64,000 bases of DNA from UBA2336 sp036787955 (GCA_036787955.1 DAIQOI010000009.1:62001-126000); one strand, 5' to 3'. Counted from the stretch's first letter, positions 34,557 through 43,086 are shown. A program made the numbers and translations. The notes: a model not told the origin generated them from the sequence alone.

Positions 34557-36458
34557 TTAATGAGGTTGGCCCATGGTCCTGGCGTGTCTTTTCACCCTAT
34601 GTGTATCGGATAGCAAAATCACGCTCGACCAGTTTGCGTGCGATGTATCCTCGCCTTTTTGTTGCAACTCCTTGATGCGTTCGGTAACCTTAGATTTAAA
34701 GGCCCATACCGAGTTTGGACTTATCTGAAGCTTTGCCGCTACTTCTTCCAGGGTATGCGCTTTCCAGCCGGTCACGGTCAGATAGGCAATGTAACAAGCT
34801 TTTTCAACCGGAAACTTCAAACTATGGAATATAGTATAAGCCGTAACAGATTCATTATAGCCACAGCGCGTACATCTGCGTGAAAATTTAGTTGTGCCCT
34901 CAAAATATTTTTCGTTGCCGCATTTTTTGCATCTATATCCATTGCCCCATTTTAACTCTTCCAGAAAACGGTAGCAGGCCAGTGTATCAGGAAAAAGTGT
35001 TTTAAACTGATTGTAATCCATGATTCTTTCCTGAAAGCGCTCATTGAGCACCTCTTTAATTGCATTTTTAAGTTTCCAGTTGTCCAGATCCAATATGGCA
35101 TTGATTCGGTTCAGCTTATCGGCTTGCTCTTTGAGTTTGAAGTTTGAAATTTCAAGTTCTTGATTTTTCTGATCCAGTTCCCGGGTACGTTCTTTCACCT
35201 TAGCTTCCAGCTCCCGGTTAACTTTATCTTTAAGCTGCATATTGAATTCGTGCTGTTGTATTATTCTGCGCAAAGCACGATCACGCATATCTTTCAGAAT
35301 ACGGATACGATCGCCTAAGGCAAACGTAAGAAAAAGCATTTCCAACACGAATGCAAAATGCAAACTATAATGCGAAACAATAGTAAATGGAAGCACATTG
35401 AAGTACACCAGCATACGGATAAAAAATCCGATAAACAGCACACCGTAAGCTATTACAAAAAAACGTGCTGGCTTGTATCCATCGCGCCAGGCTGTAATGC
35501 CTGTAAAGAATATAAATGCAAGCGGAATAATGTCCAGATTACGATATGGTAGTAAGTCGGGATAAAAGATAAGGCATACCGCAAAATATATGGTTCTTGC
35601 AAAAAGGATTCCTTTCAGTACCTTATCGAGCCGCGGGGCAAGTGCGCGGGTGCTTAAAAACTTCCGGGTAAATACCAACGCCCAGAAAATGAGCAGGTAT
35701 AAAAATATTCCGGTTGCATAATTATTCCAGAATGGATGCTCCGGCCAGAAATATTGAAATCCTATGCCATCCAGGCTCAACGCATAACCGGCAACACTTA
35801 AAATGTAACAGATGTAGTAAACGTTTTTTATTTCGCGTATGGCTAAATACACCAGAAAATTGTACAAGGCTATAATGATTATCATGCCGTAAAAAGTACC
35901 GAACAACAGATATTCATTTAATGCATAGTAAATGAACCTGTTAACCGAACGCAGGGCAATTCGCAAATCGGCAAATTCATGTGACTGAACCCTGAAATAA
36001 TACACCAAAACCGTATCCTTTCGTGTATCAATCAATAGTTCAAAATTTTTATGCCGGATCAAGCGGTTCGAAAAAGGATACTGATCGCCCAGATGAACCA
36101 CTTTGTAGGTTCCGTCACTTTGCGGCAGATAAGCCTGTATGTGATCAATTGTCTGATCGTAAAATTCCAGAAGCCAGATTTTATTGGTCGCTGATGTATG
36201 CCGAACCGGTAGTTTTATCCAGTAGGCAACATTTTTTTGGAAATCTGTATTATGATAACTGCTTTGCTTTCGAAAAGCATCTTGATACGAATTAAAAATA
36301 TCTTCAAATGTCAGGTCGCCCGTTGTGTCTATAAAAATAAACTGCTCATTGGGCATGATATTCTGTTCGTCTTTCGCATCGTTGATTTCATACGGGATTT
36401 GCGCCAACAAACAAATACAGCTCAGGATAAACAGCAAACCAAGCCAGCCTCTACTCAT
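34557..36458 (-). CDS. 7TMR-DISM receptor fused to IS1595-type zinc ribbon and HTH
   Basis: A 633-residue membrane protein from the ATG at 36456-36458. A signal peptide precedes a 7TMR-DISMED2 ligand-binding domain (about 25-165) and a seven-helix 7TMR-DISM domain (about 185-395). A long coiled coil follows (LEAKVKERTRELDQKNQELEISNF). The C-terminus is not a kinase or LuxR domain. It has the transposase zinc ribbon of IS1595 elements (CYRFLEELKWGNGYRCKKCG then RRCTRCG, about 490-531) and an HTH (TLEEVAAKLQISPNSVWAFKSKV, about 565-590). It could be a membrane-bound DNA-binding sensor. It is upstream of and co-directional with susC, so it may control that locus. Confidence 0.82.
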   Translation of the reverse strand: MSRGWLGLLFILSCICLLAQIPYEINDAKDEQNIMPNEQFIFIDTTGDLTFEDIFNSYQDAFRKQSSYHNTDFQKNVAYWIKLPVRHTSATNKIWLLEFYDQTIDHIQAYLPQSDGTYKVVHLGDQYPFSNRLIRHKNFELLIDTRKDTVLVYYFRVQSHEFADLRIALRSVNRFIYYALNEYLLFGTFYGMIIIIALYNFLVYLAIREIKNVYYICYILSVAGYALSLDGIGFQYFWPEHPFWNNYATGIFLYLLIFWALVFTRKFLSTRALAPRLDKVLKGILFARTIYFAVCLIFYPDLLPYRNLDIIPLAFIFFTGITAWRDGYKPARFFVIAYGVLFIGFFIRMLVYFNVLPFTIVSHYSLHFAFVLEMLFLTFALGDRIRILKDMRDRALRRIIQQHEFNMQLKDKVNRELEAKVKERTRELDQKNQELEISNFKLKEQADKLNRINAILDLDNWKLKNAIKEVLNERFQERIMDYNQFKTLFPDTLACYRFLEELKWGNGYRCKKCGNEKYFEGTTKFSRRCTRCGYNESVTAYTIFHSLKFPVEKACYIAYLTVTGWKAHTLEEVAAKLQISPNSVWAFKSKVTERIKELQQKGEDTSHANWSSVILLSDTHRVKRHARTMGQPH

Positions 36459-36800
36459 AACCGGAAAATACGAATAAAGCAAACACCGTCAAAATTATCT
36501 AATCCGCTGCTGCCTTAGAAATGAATCAGTTCAAAGCATATCCTCACACGCTTAGCCGGTTAATCGTTCTTTGCTCAATAACTGTGAAAACGTTGTAACC
36601 GAAATGGTTAATGATAATAATTCCAGGTTTTGTTTCGGCACTGAAGGCCGGCGTTTGCTCTTGCAGCGTGGAACTTAGAAACCTTTTACTCTAAAATCCG
36701 GACAATTAAACCCTGAATCCAACCCGCATTTAAGCTTAAAACAAGGTGCAGTTTTCTCCATGCCCCGCAATCCTTACTAAACTATTGGCCCTGACCGGCA

Positions 36801-36850
36801 GGCAGGCTTGAACCAACGACTACCTGATTTAACCACAACGCCATCTAACA
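36801..36850 (-). pseudogene. Degenerate tRNA-Asn-like remnant
   Basis: The segment CTTGAACCAACGAC (36807-36820) is identical to the T-arm region of the intact tRNA-Asn at 36926-36939. It is followed by a decayed anticodon arm (CCTGATTTAACC) and the D-arm-like TCTAAC. The acceptor stem cannot pair. It lies about 110 bases from the intact gene in the same orientation, so it looks like the remains of a tandem copy or of an integration event. Confidence 0.55.
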
Positions 36851-36858
36851 CAAACTGC

Positions 36859-36890
36859 CAAAAAAACAAAAGCACGACTTTGAGTCGTGC
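36859..36890 (-). terminator. Terminator of tRNA-Asn
   Basis: On the minus strand GCACGACT and AGTCGTGC form a perfect 8-bp stem with a 3-base loop (36872-36890), followed by TTTTGTTTTTT, 22 bases beyond the tRNA 3' end. Confidence 0.85.
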
Positions 36891-36912
36891 CTTGTGAATC
36901 CTCCCGTTGTAG

Positions 36913-36986
36913 CTCCTCCTGTTGGACTTGAACCAACGACCCTCTGATTAACAGTCAGATGCTCTAACCAGCTGAGCTAAGGAGGA
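36913..36986 (-). tRNA. tRNA-Asn (anticodon GTT)
   Basis: The minus-strand sequence begins TCCTCCTTAGCTCAGC and folds into a full cloverleaf. The acceptor TCCTCCT pairs with AGGAGGA, the anticodon loop in CTGACTGTTAATCAG carries GTT, and the T-arm is GTTGG/TTCAAGT/CCAAC. The discriminator base is G and CCA is not encoded. Confidence 0.95.
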
Positions 36987-37065
36987 AAAGGACTGCAATA
37001 TTACAGCCTGAGGGGCATAAAATCAAATCAGGTTCAACCGAATAAAACTTTTCAGGAGGTAAAAC

Positions 37066-37105
37066 TTGCAGCTATGATTTTCGTTATTAACTTTGAAATT
37101 CAAAG
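37066..37105 (+). promoter_or_regulatory. Promoter and palindrome ahead of the CreD operon
   Basis: TTG (37066-37068), 19 bases, then TAACTTTG (37088-37095) matches the Bacteroidota promoter TTG-N19/21-TAnnTTTG, and the ATG lies 22 bases downstream. The -7 box overlaps a perfect inverted repeat, CTTTGAA-A-TTCAAAG (37091-37105), well placed for a repressor. A related palindrome precedes creD. Confidence 0.65.
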
Positions 37106-37116
37106 AACTTTTATAT

Positions 37117-37746
37117 ATGAATCAAAACCGCGATTACCTGCAGGATATCAGCTCGATCCGAACGGCCATGGAGCGGTCGGTTAAATTCCTGTCGCTCAGC
37201 GGCCTGTCGGGGGTGCTGGCCGGCATGTACGCCCTGGCAGGAGCAGCCATGGCCTGGTACGTGCTTGCTTCGCCTCATTCTGCCACTGAGCATCCTCATC
37301 CCGACAACCCTCAACCTGTCGGACAATTGCTACTTATAGCCGCAGTCGTGCTTGTGCTCTCCTTGTTAACGGGTTATTTTCTGAGTTTGCAAAAATCGAA
37401 GCGACTGGGTGTAAGTGTTTGGAACAAAACCAGCCGCGATTTTCTCAGCAGTCTTTTTATTCCGCTCAGTGCCGGAGGCCTCTTCATTGTTATTCTTATC
37501 CACCACCAATACTTCGCCCTGGCAGCACCAGCCAGCCTGATATTTTACGGACTGGCCCTCCTGAACGCCAGTTTTTTCACCGTACGCGAAATCCGGTACC
37601 TGGGCTTTTCAGAAATTGTAATGGGTTTGTTTGCCGCTCTCTGGCCCCACCTGGCACTCCTGCTGTGGGCTGCCGGATTTGGATTGTTGCATATTATCTA
37701 CGGACTTGTGGTGCACTACCGGTATGACCGTGAAAAATCCTTTTGA
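37117..37746 (+). CDS. Hypothetical membrane protein of the CreD operon
   Basis: A 209-residue protein with about six membrane spans (about 25-48, 72-92, 112-134, then three to residue 200) and charged ends (MNQNRDYLQD; HYRYDREKSF). I do not recognise a named family. It is the first gene of a three-gene operon: its 3' end overlaps the regulator gene by 23 bases, and creD follows. The ATG at 37117 is preferred to a TTG at 37093, which lies inside the probable -7 box. A role together with CreD in envelope stress is inferred from context only. Confidence 0.75.
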   Translation: MNQNRDYLQDISSIRTAMERSVKFLSLSGLSGVLAGMYALAGAAMAWYVLASPHSATEHPHPDNPQPVGQLLLIAAVVLVLSLLTGYFLSLQKSKRLGVSVWNKTSRDFLSSLFIPLSAGGLFIVILIHHQYFALAAPASLIFYGLALLNASFFTVREIRYLGFSEIVMGLFAALWPHLALLLWAAGFGLLHIIYGLVVHYRYDREKSF

Positions 37747-38029
37747 CCAACTGGACCGCCTGTTGGAGCACCGCGTACGGCTGCAAATCATGTCGGTGCT
37801 TATGGCCAATGAAACATATGATTTCAATTCACTGAAAGAGGTATTACAGATAACCGATGGCAACCTGGCCGCTAACCTGAAAGCCCTGGAAAAAGAAAAA
37901 TATATTTCGGTGATGAAATCTTTTGTTAACCGCAAACCCAACACCCGCTACAAGGCTACTGAAAAAGGTAGAAATGCCTTTAAAAAACACCTGGCAGCTC
38001 TGGAAGAACTGATACAACTGCAAAAATAA
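37724..38029 (+). CDS. Winged-helix transcriptional regulator (MarR/ArsR-like fold)
   Basis: A 101-residue single winged-helix domain with LLEHRVRLQIMSVLMANETYDFNSLKEVLQITDGNLAANLKALEKEKYI and a wing in NRKPNTRYKATEKGRNAF, the pattern of small DNA-binding proteins labelled transcriptional regulator (HTH_34 type). It overlaps the end of the membrane-protein gene and precedes creD by 55 bases. The similar palindromes ahead of the operon and ahead of creD are its likely binding sites, so it probably autoregulates the operon. Confidence 0.85.
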   Translation: MTVKNPFDQLDRLLEHRVRLQIMSVLMANETYDFNSLKEVLQITDGNLAANLKALEKEKYISVMKSFVNRKPNTRYKATEKGRNAFKKHLAALEELIQLQK

Positions 38030-38047
38030 ATTTTCATTTACCTATAT

Positions 38048-38064
38048 ACTTTGAATTTAAAAGT
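38048..38064. promoter_or_regulatory. CreD-proximal imperfect palindrome
   Basis: ACTTTGAA-T-TTAAAAGT lies 21 bases before the creD start and resembles the perfect palindrome at 37091-37105 (shared CTTTGAA). It overlaps an ATACTTTG sequence close to the -7 consensus, so creD may have its own regulated promoter. Confidence 0.5.
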
Positions 38065-38084
38065 ACTTTAAAACCCAGATAATT

Positions 38085-39446
38085 ATGCAAACACAAAACA
38101 CACTTTCATTCTTTGACCGGCTTAACCAGTGGCTTAGTGAGTCGGTTACCGTTAAACTGGCAACCATAGGGCTGCTCTTGTTGATTCTATTGATTCCGGC
38201 TGTTTGGATCCAGGCGCTGATAGAAGAACGACAGCAACGTGCCGAACAGGTTGTGACCGAAGTGTCGGATAAATGGTCGGGTAGCCAGACCCTGGCAGGT
38301 CCCATTCTGGTCCTTCCCTTCCTTGAAAAGGAAATTGTTTCAAATGCCGATGGAAAAACAGAAACGCGCGAGGTAAAGCGCCTGGCTTGCTTCCTTTCCG
38401 ATGAACTCCTGTGCACCGGGTTGGTTAAGCCACAACACCTCTATCGCGGCATCTTTGATGCGGTGGTGTATGAATCGGAGCTAAATATCAATACCCGGTT
38501 TACAAAGCCGGACGTAAGCCTGCTTACATCAAAGCCAGTACACCCCGTTTGGAAAGAAGCATATCTCATGCTGGGCATCAGCGACCTGCGCGGAATCAGC
38601 GGAGAAAAACCTGTAGTACAGGCAGGCGGCAGGCAACTGAACAGCGAACCATCGCAGGACTTTCCCTTCAGGTTTCATTCTTTCAGCAACAACATGACAG
38701 GCATCCGCATACCGTTAAACTGGGACGGTGAATCGGATTTCCAGCCGGATATTACCCTGTCCTTGCGTTTAAAAGGCAGCGGGCAACTGCATGTCATTCC
38801 TGCCGCAAAAACCACAACGGTAAATCTGCAGGGCACATGGAGCAATCCAAGCTTTGACGGTGCCTATTTGCCCGAAAACCGCAACATAACCGACACTTCG
38901 TTCAATGCTTCGTGGAAAGTACTGCACTTCAACCGGCCCATTCCGCAGCAATGGCTAAACGAGCAGCTTAACTTTTCAGATTCCGGATTTGGTGTAACGC
39001 TGCTCGTGGGAACCGACCAGTATCAGAAAAGTCTGCGGACAGCCAAATATGCGGTGCTCATTATCCTGTTCACGTTCATATCGCTGTTCTTTCTGGAAAT
39101 CACCCTGAATATACGCATACATCCGTTTCAGTACATCCTTATTGGTGCAGCGCTTATCATTTACTATACACTTTTGCTGAGCTTTGCGGAGCACATCGGG
39201 TTTAATGCTTCCTATTGGATTTCATCTGTTGCAGTAACAGCTCTTATCACTGCATATGCCACAACATTTCTTAAAAGCAAGAAAACAATCCTGTTATTAG
39301 CAGCCCTGCTCATCATTTTTTATGCTTTCATCTTCATCATTATTCTGCAACAAGATTATGCCTTGCTTACCGGAAGCATTGGCTTGTTTACAATGATTGC
39401 CGTGCTGATGTATGCCAGTCGGAAAATAAACTGGTATAAATCTTAG
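38085..39446 (+). CDS. creD: Inner membrane protein CreD
   Basis: A 453-residue CreD-family protein. One N-terminal span (about 22-45) is followed by a large periplasmic domain with KWSGSQTLAGPILVLPF and IPLNWDGESDFQPDITLSLRL. Five or six C-terminal spans then begin at YAVLIILFTFISLFFLEI and include PFQYILIGAALIIYYTLLLSFAEHIGF. CreD is an inner-membrane protein linked to the envelope and colicin/beta-lactam response in Gammaproteobacteria; its biochemical function is unknown. It ends the operon before a strong terminator. Confidence 0.93.
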   Translation: MQTQNTLSFFDRLNQWLSESVTVKLATIGLLLLILLIPAVWIQALIEERQQRAEQVVTEVSDKWSGSQTLAGPILVLPFLEKEIVSNADGKTETREVKRLACFLSDELLCTGLVKPQHLYRGIFDAVVYESELNINTRFTKPDVSLLTSKPVHPVWKEAYLMLGISDLRGISGEKPVVQAGGRQLNSEPSQDFPFRFHSFSNNMTGIRIPLNWDGESDFQPDITLSLRLKGSGQLHVIPAAKTTTVNLQGTWSNPSFDGAYLPENRNITDTSFNASWKVLHFNRPIPQQWLNEQLNFSDSGFGVTLLVGTDQYQKSLRTAKYAVLIILFTFISLFFLEITLNIRIHPFQYILIGAALIIYYTLLLSFAEHIGFNASYWISSVAVTALITAYATTFLKSKKTILLLAALLIIFYAFIFIIILQQDYALLTGSIGLFTMIAVLMYASRKINWYKS

Positions 39447-39450
39447 CAAA

Positions 39451-39480
39451 GAAGGCAGCTTACCGGCTGCCTTCTTCTTT
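39451..39480. terminator. Bidirectional terminator between creD and pruA
   Basis: GAAGGCAGC (39451-39459) pairs with GCTGCCTTC (39466-39474), with TTCTTTTT after it on the plus strand. The loop contains the stop codon of pruA, so the stem overlaps the last codons of that convergent gene. Confidence 0.85.
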
Positions 39481-41103
39481 TTCCATAAACGGATACCGGT
39501 AATCAACCGGAGGAACAAAGGTTTCCTTTATGGTGCGCATAGACACCCAACGAAGCAGGTTAACTTTCGCTCCAGCTTTATCGTTGGTTCCCGATTTCCT
39601 TGCACCACCAAACGGCTGCTGCCCTACCACCGCACCGGTAGGTTTGTCGTTTATATAAAAATTACCGGCAGCATGGGTAAGTTTTCGGGTGGCCAGCTCA
39701 ATCGCATATCGGTTGCGTGCAAAAATCGAACCTGTTAACCCGTAAGGCGAAGTCTGATCGACCAAACGAAGGGTCTCTTCATAATTATCCGGCTGATACA
39801 CATACACGGTAAGCACCGGGCCAAAGATTTCCTCGCACATGGTAAGCGACTGCGGGTCTTTGGTTTCAATAACAGTTGGCTCAATGAAGTAGCCTTTGCT
39901 TTTATCGTAGCCGCCTCCGGCTATGATTTCATTCAGCGGATTGTTGCGGGCTGTTTCAATATAACCGGTAATTTTATCAAATGCTTTTTCATCGATCACT
40001 GCATTAATAAAGTTATCAAAGTCTTCTACCCCACCCATCTTCATGGATTTCAGGTCATCAAGCACCATTTGTTTTATCTCAGGCCACAGGTTGGAGGGAA
40101 TGTAGCAGCGCGATGCAGCCGAGCACTTTTGACCCTGATATTCAAAAGCCCCCCGCGAAATGGCCGTAGCCACCTCGCGCGGATTGGCGCTGTGATGTGC
40201 TACAATAAAATCCTTTCCGCCGGTTTCTCCTACTATACGTGGATAGGACTTGTACCGATGTATGTTGTTGCCAATGGTTTTCCACATGTGCTGAAATGCG
40301 GCCGTACTGCCGGTAAAGTGCAGACCGGCAAAGTCGGGATGGCTGAAAATTACCTCTCCGGCTTCCGGACCATTTACATATATCAGGTTAATCACACCCT
40401 CAGGCAGGCCGGCTTCGCGCAGCACCTGCATAATAACGTTGGCCGCATAAATCTGTGTTTCGGCCGGTTTCCATACCACCGTGTTACCCATAAGAGCAGC
40501 GCTGGTGGGCAGGTTGCCGGCTATGGCTGTAAAGTTGAAAGGCGTTACAGCAAATACAAACCCCTCTAAGGGCCTGTACTCCATGCGGTTCCAGATGCCG
40601 GGTGCTGACTCGGGCTGCTCCTTATATATTTCGCTCATGAAATATACATTGAAGCGCAGGAAGTCAATCAACTCGCAGGCTGAGTCTATTTCGGCCTGAA
40701 ATACATTTTTCGACTGTCCCAGCATGGTGGCTGCATTGATTTTGTATCTGTACGGACCTGCCAAAAGCTCGGCTGCCTTCAGAAAAATGCTGGCGCGGTA
40801 TTCCCAGCTCAGGTTGCTCCAGTGTTCGCGCGCAGCAAGCGCTGCCTGAATGGCCTGTTCCACATGTCCCTTATCACCGAAATGGTAATAACCAAGTATG
40901 TGCTGATGATCGTGTGGCGGGCGCAGAGGCCGCTTGTTAGGGGTGCGCACTTCGCTGCCGCCAATGTACATGGGGATGTCTTCGGTGCGCGAGCGCGCTT
41001 CGTCAATAGCTTTTCTGAGCAACGCCCGCTCACGTGTGCCCGGGGCATAAGAATAAACCGGTTCATTTTTAGGATGTGGAACTGTGAAAAATCCGTTGGA
41101 CAT
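39460..41103 (-). CDS. pruA: L-glutamate gamma-semialdehyde (P5C) dehydrogenase
   Basis: A 547-residue aldehyde dehydrogenase from ATG 41101-41103 (MSNGFFTVPHPKNEPVYSY). It shows the NAD-site segment FTGSTAAFQHMWKTIG, the general-base Glu in VGETGGKD, the catalytic Cys in GQKCSAASR and the end motif QPFGGARKSGTNDKAG. The length fits the stand-alone P5C dehydrogenases that oxidise glutamate semialdehyde to glutamate in proline breakdown. An in-frame upstream extension to 41205 overlaps the neighbouring gene and lacks family similarity. Confidence 0.93.
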   Translation of the reverse strand: MSNGFFTVPHPKNEPVYSYAPGTRERALLRKAIDEARSRTEDIPMYIGGSEVRTPNKRPLRPPHDHQHILGYYHFGDKGHVEQAIQAALAAREHWSNLSWEYRASIFLKAAELLAGPYRYKINAATMLGQSKNVFQAEIDSACELIDFLRFNVYFMSEIYKEQPESAPGIWNRMEYRPLEGFVFAVTPFNFTAIAGNLPTSAALMGNTVVWKPAETQIYAANVIMQVLREAGLPEGVINLIYVNGPEAGEVIFSHPDFAGLHFTGSTAAFQHMWKTIGNNIHRYKSYPRIVGETGGKDFIVAHHSANPREVATAISRGAFEYQGQKCSAASRCYIPSNLWPEIKQMVLDDLKSMKMGGVEDFDNFINAVIDEKAFDKITGYIETARNNPLNEIIAGGGYDKSKGYFIEPTVIETKDPQSLTMCEEIFGPVLTVYVYQPDNYEETLRLVDQTSPYGLTGSIFARNRYAIELATRKLTHAAGNFYINDKPTGAVVGQQPFGGARKSGTNDKAGAKVNLLRWVSMRTIKETFVPPVDYRYPFMEKEEGSR

Positions 41104-41189
41104 AGTGAGATGTTTTGGATGAGACGCGCAAAGATAAGTAAAGCTCGCTGACAGAACCGTGACATTTGTAACCTTTGGGATAAACTGCC

Positions 41190-41885
41190 TTACAGCAGAC
41201 TGCACAGTTCGGTCAGGTGGTTGATTTCGTATCGGGATTTGCAGGGTTGCTTCTGTCTTTCCGGATTAAACCATACTGCATCCATTTGAACCCGGTGTGC
41301 ACCGGCAATATCCGTGAGCGGATTATCGCCAATCATCACGGCTTCGTGTGCTGAGGCTCCATTGACCCCTAATGCAAACCGGAAAATTTCAGGTGCCGGT
41401 TTTTTATGTCCTGCCCGCTCACTGGTAACTACATGATCAAAATAAGGCATCAATCCCGAGCAAGTAAGTTTGGTTCGTTGTACTTCATCAAATCCGTTGG
41501 TTACAATAGTCAGCCGGTAATGCTGAACAACATGTTGCAGCACATCCTGTGCGCCAGGCATCAAAGCTGTTTTCTTCGGGCACTCGCTGAGGTAGTGATC
41601 GGACAGATTGCGGGCAAGTTTATCGTCTTTCACACCCAGTTGCCGCAAAATCATTACAAAGCGGTTCTTTCGAATCTCCTGACTGTCAATTTTACCATTA
41701 TCATACAAATCCCATAAATACCGATTCACTTCACTAAAACTTTGCCGAAACGCAGAAAAATCAAAATCCCATGACTGAAGGTTGAATTGTTGAAACATCT
41801 CCTTCAGGGTATTAGCCGAATTGGTTTCATAATCCCACAGGGTATGATCCAAATCAAAAAATAAACACTGGTATCGCTTCGACAT
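41190..41885 (-). CDS. YjjG-type noncanonical pyrimidine nucleotidase (HAD)
   Basis: A 231-residue HAD hydrolase. Motif I is LFFDLDHTLWDYE, motif II is in LTIVTNGFDEVQ, the Lys of motif III is in SERAGHKKPAPEIF, and motif IV is MIGDNPLTDI. The helical cap fits YjjG proteins, which dephosphorylate noncanonical pyrimidine nucleotides and so clean the pool. It ends a run of minus-strand genes (arsR-phzF-yjjG) with 12-13 base gaps, so it is probably part of one operon. Confidence 0.88.
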   Translation of the reverse strand: MSKRYQCLFFDLDHTLWDYETNSANTLKEMFQQFNLQSWDFDFSAFRQSFSEVNRYLWDLYDNGKIDSQEIRKNRFVMILRQLGVKDDKLARNLSDHYLSECPKKTALMPGAQDVLQHVVQHYRLTIVTNGFDEVQRTKLTCSGLMPYFDHVVTSERAGHKKPAPEIFRFALGVNGASAHEAVMIGDNPLTDIAGAHRVQMDAVWFNPERQKQPCKSRYEINHLTELCSLL

Positions 41886-41897
41886 GCTGCACTATTT

Positions 41898-42686
41898 TTA
41901 TTCCGTATAAATCTCACCTTTCAGATACAACCTGGCTGCACCTCCGATTTCCACTCGGTTGCCTAAATGCCGGCAGTACAGTTGCCCGGATCTTTGCGAG
42001 AGCTGAAGGGCCGTTAGCCGGTCTTTGCTTAGTTTACTGGCCCAGTATGGTATCAGCGTGGTGTGTGCCGAGCCTGTTACCGGATCTTCGGGCACGCCTA
42101 CACGGGGTGCAAAAAAACGGGATACAAAATCTGTCTCATACCCTTTGGCCGATACGATCACGCCACGACAGTTGAGTTTCATAATATTTCCGAAATCAGG
42201 AACCAGGCGCCTTATACTCTCTTCATCATCATAAACAAAGAGGTAATCGGATAAACCTTTCACAACTTCCTTCGGACTGATGTTAAAGCAACAGTGCATC
42301 TGATCGGTAACAGGAACCGACTCAATTACATCAGCAGGAAAATTCATCAACAGCAGGTTATCGCTTTTGCGAACCGTGAGCTTTCCGCTTCGCGAAGAGC
42401 AAAAATGAATGTTTTCGCTCCGGTGGTTTTCATAATTGAACAAAACAAACGCGGCAGCCAGTGTGGCATGCCCGCACAGGTCCACTTCAACGGTAGGTGT
42501 AAACCACCTGATAGGATAGGCATCGTTGTGTTTTACATAAAATGCCGTTTCAGATAAATTGTTTTCCATGGCAATTTTCTGCAGCAGGTTATCAGCAGGC
42601 CAGCTGTCGAGCGGACAAACGGCTGCCGGGTTGCCTGAAAACACCGTATCGGTAAAAGCATCTACCTGATAAATTCTCAGCTTCAT
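41898..42686 (-). CDS. PhzF family isomerase/epimerase-like protein
   Basis: A 262-residue protein of the diaminopimelate-epimerase fold: VFSGNPAAVCPLDSW near the N-terminus, the conserved acid in NNLSETAFYV (about residue 46), DLCGHATLAAAFVLF and GVPEDPVTGSAHTTLIPYW. PhzF of phenazine synthesis is the founding member, but most homologues lie outside such clusters and their substrates are unknown; no other phenazine genes are present here. It lies between yjjG and the ArsR-type regulator. Confidence 0.9.
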   Translation of the reverse strand: MKLRIYQVDAFTDTVFSGNPAAVCPLDSWPADNLLQKIAMENNLSETAFYVKHNDAYPIRWFTPTVEVDLCGHATLAAAFVLFNYENHRSENIHFCSSRSGKLTVRKSDNLLLMNFPADVIESVPVTDQMHCCFNISPKEVVKGLSDYLFVYDDEESIRRLVPDFGNIMKLNCRGVIVSAKGYETDFVSRFFAPRVGVPEDPVTGSAHTTLIPYWASKLSKDRLTALQLSQRSGQLYCRHLGNRVEIGGAARLYLKGEIYTE

Positions 42687-42699
42687 CTTTATGCAAATG

Positions 42700-43086
42700 C
42701 TAACGTATAACTGCCCGTGTAAGATTAATCCGGCTGATAGCCAGTTCGCGGTTAGCCATCATTGTTTCAAACACCTGCTGGTCTTTTAGAAGTTGTCCGT
42801 CCTTTCTCAGAAACTGAAAGATCTGTTTCATGATGTCGGCCACTTCATCTTTTATCTGATAAAAAACCCAATGGTCATATCTTCGGAAGCTCAGTATGCC
42901 GCTGTTTTTGAGATAAATAACATGCCGGGATGTTTTGGCCTGTGTAAAATCGAGCACCCGTTCCAGATCGCTGATGCACATTTCTCCATTATGAAATATG
43001 AGGCTCAGAATGCGCAGCCGCGATTCATCGGCACAGGCTCTGAATATCTGCGCCCCCAGTGTAAGGTTAAAGCTTTTCAGCCGCAT
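42700..43086 (-). CDS. ArsR/SmtB family transcriptional regulator
   Basis: A 128-residue winged-helix protein with AQIFRACADESRLRILSLIFHNGEMCISDLERVLDFTQAKTSRHVIYLKNSGILSFRRYDHWVFYQI, the usual ArsR layout. A cysteine is present in the EMCISDL recognition region, near where ArsR proteins may hold the ELCVCDL metal site, but the second Cys is missing, so metal sensing is doubtful. It is the first gene of a minus-strand cluster with phzF and yjjG. Confidence 0.88.
   Translation of the reverse strand: MRLKSFNLTLGAQIFRACADESRLRILSLIFHNGEMCISDLERVLDFTQAKTSRHVIYLKNSGILSFRRYDHWVFYQIKDEVADIMKQIFQFLRKDGQLLKDQQVFETMMANRELAISRINLTRAVIR

Larger units (their letters stand above)
36459..36912. other. Gene-free stretch upstream of the 7TM receptor gene
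   Basis: These 454 bases hold no convincing gene. Contents from left to right: the presumed leader of the 7TM gene; AT-rich unique sequence; the 11-mer CGGCAGGCAGG at 36796-36806, which recurs at 57609-57619; a degenerate tRNA-Asn-like remnant; and the terminator of the intact tRNA-Asn gene. Confidence 0.6.

Noticed and set aside
41104..41205. N-terminal extension of PruA to 41205
   Set aside because: The extra 34 residues overlap the neighbouring HAD gene and precede the conserved family start.
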